Assembly (NCBI GenBank): GCA_026929865.2
Contig: CM049406.2
Location: 22,802,501-22,866,500 of the forward strand
DNA from: Hyperoplus lanceolatus
Lineage: Eukaryota > Chordata > Actinopteri > Uranoscopiformes > Ammodytidae
DNA length: 64,000 bases
Direction: 5' to 3'
The notes beneath the pieces are model-generated. The model was not told the origin of the DNA, did no database searches, and worked only from the letters and a program-made list of their open reading frames with translations. Each line of letters begins with the position of its first letter. The first letter of the stretch is position 1. Shown in pieces: positions 45,442 to 64,000 of the stretch. Position numbers and translations under genes: made by a program.

Positions 45442-47685
45442 CTACCACTGCTCCCAGCTGAAGTCATCCCCTCCTCCAAACACGACGAAGAAGCCAAAGA
45501 TGGTGAGAAAGATGACAGCGTTTCCTGTCATCACCAGACCGCAGGCACCCCACTGGATCTGTCGAAGAAAACAAAAATCATATTGAAGAAAAGTGTTTTG
45601 GCCCAAAGAAATCCATAGACTTCTATTGTTTTGTTTTTGCCAACCAACTGCTGGCAGTCTGCATTTCTCAAGCTACAGTGCAAGGCAAAAATAACAACAA
45701 TTTATATGGTGCAAGCAGCATAGTCATTCAAACAAATAACAGACAGGAATGATGCCTGTGTTTGCCTTATGGAAATCAACTTTTCAAAAATACTTCAACA
45801 TGTGTAGAGAGAACTCACTGTGGTAGTGCGTGCTAGCACAATAGGGAGCCCAAAAGCTGACACCACAATGCCAGTTGTTAAGAAGTAGGCCAGCTCTCTG
45901 CATGCATTGCTGGAGGAGTCAGTGTCATCGCTGAGGCGTCTGGATATGAAGGTCGGGATGGGGCTTAATATGTAGAAAATCAGGACAAAGAGTGGCCAGT
46001 ACACCCTGAAAAAAAATCAGGTATGGAATAGTTAAACTTTATGACATGCAATGGCATGAGTGTGCAGCTCGTCACATTACAAATAAAGACGTGCAATTTC
46101 AACAAAAAAAGTTGTATGCCAAAACAAACCACTCAAAACTATTTTACTATTCACAACTGTATAAAACGTTTCACAAACTAAGTTGAGTTTAAGTCTTACT
46201 CAGCCAGTGAAAATCATTGTATAATGTCTTTTTTACGGAAAGCCTGCATTTCAAAATGGGAGCGTGGGCATGTAGAAGGCTGGGGGTGCTCTAATGAAAG
46301 ACGCTATTGAGTTGCATAATGGAAACGTAAGTTTCAGCATTTCTGGAGCTTAGGAATATATATCTAGGCCTCTGCTGCATTAACCTTGAACATTCTTTTT
46401 AATAGTCCCCCAAATTTACGAAATATAATTAATTGGTGCTGTTGTTCATATCTCTAAGATTAACAGCCATTTCACAGGAACAATTGTACTATCTATTTGA
46501 ACATGATGAACATAATGTATCCCCTTGTAAATCAGTCAAGGCATTAGAAATTATAAAGATCCTAACTAGCATTGTCAGTGATAGTCTTCATTAGGTGGCC
46601 TAATCATACAAACTACAGAACATAATTAATAATCGGTTGTTGTTGACAATAATGAAAAAGTACACATGGATGTAATATTGATTGACTATTACAGATTTCA
46701 AACAAATCGCCTCAATACACAATCAAGTGGATTTTACTATTAATTAAAATATAAAATGTGAATGACAGGCATTTATGAATGAGTCTGAAAGTCCTCTCCT
46801 TTGAGACGAATTAACTGGGCCTAGAGACGTACATGTGCTGTATGCCTTTTTACAATACAACGTGTAAAAATATGATGTACAATGTACGTCCTGTTCTCGT
46901 CAATAATTCCTTCATCATCTGCAGGGATATAAAATGGACTCGGGGGCTTCATCTGGTCTGTTCACACAATTATTGTGTGTTTCTTAATTTTTGGAGCTTG
47001 AACCAAATTAGGGACCAAATGTCTAGGCCTGGGCTGCATTGATTTTTTTTTTTACAACGATTTTACAAGACTAAAGTGCTTGAGTAACCTTTTAGTAGCT
47101 TTTTTGTTTGTTGTTCGTGAACTGCTGTTGTTCATATTTTTGGATTAACAGCCCATTACTTCTAGCCAATTACGACTCATTAAGGCTAATTGAACAGTTT
47201 ATGTTATAACCAAATTCCTACCCGTAATTTTCCAGTGCACAGCCCAGCAGAAGAAAAGTAAGTCCAATGGCACCACTGAAGGACAATCCAACCAGTGCTA
47301 AAATATGACAAACACATTAAAGTAGACAGTAGTAGACAGAGATTGTCCACGGTTGCATTACGAAATGAAACAGAAACACGGTAGGTCGTAAGACTTGCTA
47401 TTTTGGTTGCAAAGTCAACATTTGAGTATGAAAAACAGCACAGCTAATAAGTGAAATAAGTTAACTGAGTAACAATAATAACTTGTAGCCTTATCTTAAT
47501 CCTTGGACAGAGTCGTAGTAGCCTAATGATAGCTTTCGAAATGATTCAGCGATGATTTTCAAGAAATGTCGAAAACTATAGGCTACTTATAGCAACTTTT
47601 TTGAAACATTAAAGAACGCTAAAGAAAGACGTCTGGCAAACTTAACGGACATAACCTTCAAGAAATTACCTTTAATGCCTGCCAT
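45442..47685 (-). CDS. leprot: Leptin receptor overlapping transcript protein (LEPROT/Vps55 family), complete
   Basis: This small four-helix membrane protein of endosomes and Golgi acts in lysosomal sorting and, in mammals, limits surface display of the leptin and growth-hormone receptors. Coding exons are 47685-47670 (MAGIK), 47297-47222, 46005-45819 and 45558-45442 (TAG). They total 396 nt, giving 131 residues, the same as human LEPROT. Recognisable blocks are [19 protein letters not shown] (helix 1), [16 protein letters not shown] (helix 2), [20 protein letters not shown] (helix 3), [16 protein letters not shown] (helix 4) and the C-terminal signature DDFSWEQW. The C-terminus and the ENYGVYWPLF segment are closer to LEPROT than to LEPROTL1, and the position beside pde4b agrees. 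All introns have GT-AG borders and matching phases. The gene lies 1.8 kb downstream of pgm1 in the same orientation. Confidence 0.95.
46560..46990. repeat. Diverged duplicate block 2, leprot intron 2
   Basis: It is the partner of 44225-44640, with the same motif order in the same orientation. The two blocks flank leprot exons 3 and 4. A duplicated segment or two copies of an unnamed dispersed repeat would both fit. Confidence 0.6.
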
Positions 47686-47830
47686 TACGATGAAAGTGTG
47701 ACGCTTTGTTTGGCTATTGTTCTGCTCGTCGTGTGTTGTATTGTTTATGTGCTCACAGTGTCTTTCTCTTGGTAGACGAACTTCCTGCTTCCTCCATCGA
47801 GTTTTTCCTTCTTCGTCATCAGGTGACCGT
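47670..47830 (-). promoter_or_regulatory. leprot first exon and likely core promoter region
   Basis: The leprot ATG exon (GTA-ATGGCAGGCATTAAAG) ends at 47670 and its 5' UTR and promoter must lie just to the right. The stretch holds a few CpGs but no clear TATA box. In mammals LEPROT and LEPR share this promoter; I see no LEPR-like exon here. Confidence 0.35.
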
Positions 47831-49352
47831 CTTAAAGCGACAGTACTTCAGCAGTCCAGACTATCTCTATATACTATCTATGGCCCAGACTGATGAAATA
47901 TCTTCTTTTTATACTCATTACAGAAAATTATCTGAATTGTATTATACATATGTACATAGTTGTAGTATTATACATTGTATTATACACATTGTCAACCTTT
48001 TTATCAGAGGACATTTTGGCATGTAAACAATAGCCTAATAATTATGAATGCCACAAACAACCTGTAGCTGTTTCAATTTTTAGGGTCCTTGTCTTGTGCA
48101 TGCTGTCTCTCTGACTGTCACACTGGGACACTTACATACAACAAAATCCTCGTTATTGTTATTGAAACACCTATTAGTTTACTTATTATGACAAGGCAAA
48201 AAAAGGCATTTTCTGAATTTTGAAAAATAAACATGATAATATGTTTCCTGTAAACTCTTCAATTAAAACACAATTCACAGTTAAAAAAAATAAATTAATA
48301 TTAAAACTATTTAAAAAACTGCTGAGAATGCGACAGCTGAGCAATGCCAGTGAATATTTTTTCTCTAATTTTACTCCGACGGAACCTTTCTAATGGAACT
48401 AAACCCACAATAAGATTACCTCAGGTGTGTGTCCCTCTTGTTGTGCTTCAGGCTTAGTGTACTATGGAGATGAAACCACAGAGAAAGGTACAGGTACATG
48501 ACTTCAAAGAGCATGCGTGATCACAGAGCTGGACCAGATGTTAGTGGACTGATGCTTGCTGTTTTCCAGATGGAACTCATTTAGCTACTAGAGCTAGATG
48601 ACATCCTTTTAAAAGGCTGCCTATTACAGATTAAATGTCTCCTGCAGTCAAGAAGAGAAATACATTGGCAATGTTTACACCTTATACCACATAAGTCTCA
48701 CATCGCTATGTTGTTATTTTTCATTGTACTACGGACATGGAAAGATGCATTTGTGTGTGAGTGTGTTCATAATATATGCACGAGCAAGCTGTCATGTTGT
48801 CACTCATCCCCGAGCAGTGAGTACCATGGACTAGACTGCAATTTAAAGTTGTTATATGCTGATGAGTTTCAATTTCCCTCAATGAAGAAGTGATTTTAGG
48901 CTTCATGGCAGGTAAATCACACTTCTTTACTTGGAAAATTAGCAAAGGTTACAAGATAAAATGGTATTCACGTAAGAGCATGTTAATAACTATTCAACAG
49001 TCTCTGAGTAATTTTTTCCCACAGATTCATACCAATGACTTTCTTAGTTTGCAAAGAACACAAAGTGTTATAAATGTGTTCCACGGCAGAAGTGAAACTT
49101 TTGTTGGAGAGCCACATGCTGCGTTAAAAAGGATAAGACAATGGCCGTGATTAGTCATTTTTACCTGTGGTGCTTGCAACTGTAATGCTTTTGATACCCT
49201 GCTGCTTTTTGCCAATAACTCACTGGTTTAAAATGCGATTGGAACAAAAAGCGAAATAGTCATAGATTTGAAAACATTGACATGCCCAGAATGCATAGTC
49301 TGTTTGCGATTATATCGGAAGCACACACAAGAGCCGTTTACATAAAAAGCCG
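47831..49352. other. pgm1-leprot intergenic spacer
   Basis: Short spacer between two genes in the same direction. It must hold the leprot promoter and the pgm1 3' flank. No additional exon is seen. Confidence 0.45.
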
Positions 49353-49358
49353 TTTAAT
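49353..49358 (-). terminator. Candidate poly(A) signal of pgm1 (ATTAAA)
   Basis: On the minus strand ATTAAA lies about 175 bases after the pgm1 stop codon. It is the first canonical-type hexamer I noticed there. No transcript evidence is available. Confidence 0.35.
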
Positions 49359-49531
49359 GTGGTACAGAGAAAATCACTGAACATATGTTAGCCTAGAGAT
49401 GCAAACCATTGCATGTTGTGGGCAGCTACACTTGGAATAAGAGCTCAGTTCATACAAAAAATATGGAAAGAAAAAGCAACAAGGGCATTCATTTAGCAGT
49501 GTTGAAGCAATAACATATAATATGGGAGGAA

Positions 49532-64000
<14,469 letters not shown>

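Overview
The window is vertebrate nuclear DNA, almost certainly from a ray-finned (teleost) fish. Its genes are split by introns with GT-AG borders. The intergenic and intronic DNA is AT-rich, full of CA/GT microsatellites and of fish-type DNA transposons, with a LINE fragment and SINE tails. There is no bacterial, viral or organellar architecture and no CRISPR.

Three protein-coding genes lie on the minus strand, so they read from right to left. (1) pgm1, phosphoglucomutase 1, is complete: 11 coding exons between 63146 and 49532, starting with the exon-1B type of N-terminus. It carries one apparent +1 frameshift in exon 3. (2) leprot, a four-helix endosomal/Golgi membrane protein of the LEPROT/Vps55 family, is complete: four coding exons between 47685 and 45442 giving 131 residues. 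(3) The 5' half of pde4b, a cAMP-specific phosphodiesterase, occupies roughly 39 kb to the left edge. I find a likely promoter with a non-coding exon near 38.85-39.0 kb, a second candidate non-coding exon at 35973-36036, the long-isoform start exon at 24410-24451, a second long-form exon at 18148-18395, an alternative PDE4B3-type start exon at 17016-17191, and the shared UCR1-region exons at 9226-9420, 9056-9092, 7822-7892 and 6178-6227. All splice phases are compatible. The UCR2 and catalytic exons are outside the window to the left. PGM1, LEPROT and PDE4B lie in that order on human chromosome 1p31, so this is conserved synteny. No LEPR exon is visible between leprot and pde4b, where human LEPR lies.

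The rest is mobile-element sediment, unusually readable because many target-site duplications survive. There are hAT elements with 8-bp duplications (14978-16506, 28803-29168, 31982-32678, 39338-40784, 52474-55362, 59555-60256). There are PIF/Harbinger-like elements with 3-bp duplications (6794-7604, 12633-13961) and TA-flanked elements (15087-15975, 21811-23094, 41585-42685). A Tc1 transposon (57347-58977) has 280-bp terminal repeats and a transposase interrupted by a single in-frame stop. A long-TIR fold-back element (53273-54559) has a 9-bp duplication, sits inside a hAT element, and that hAT element sits inside a third repeat. Different TIR families also share internal sequence blocks.

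Functionally, pgm1 interconverts glucose-1-P and glucose-6-P, leprot acts in endosomal and receptor trafficking, and pde4b degrades cAMP. They are neighbours by ancestry rather than members of one pathway. Three perfect palindromic cAMP-response elements in the pde4b introns, two sharing 16 bases, are candidates for cAMP feedback regulation. I did not find a previously undescribed system; the most useful leads are the pgm1 frameshift, the alternative pde4b starts, the CREs and the nested mosaic transposons.
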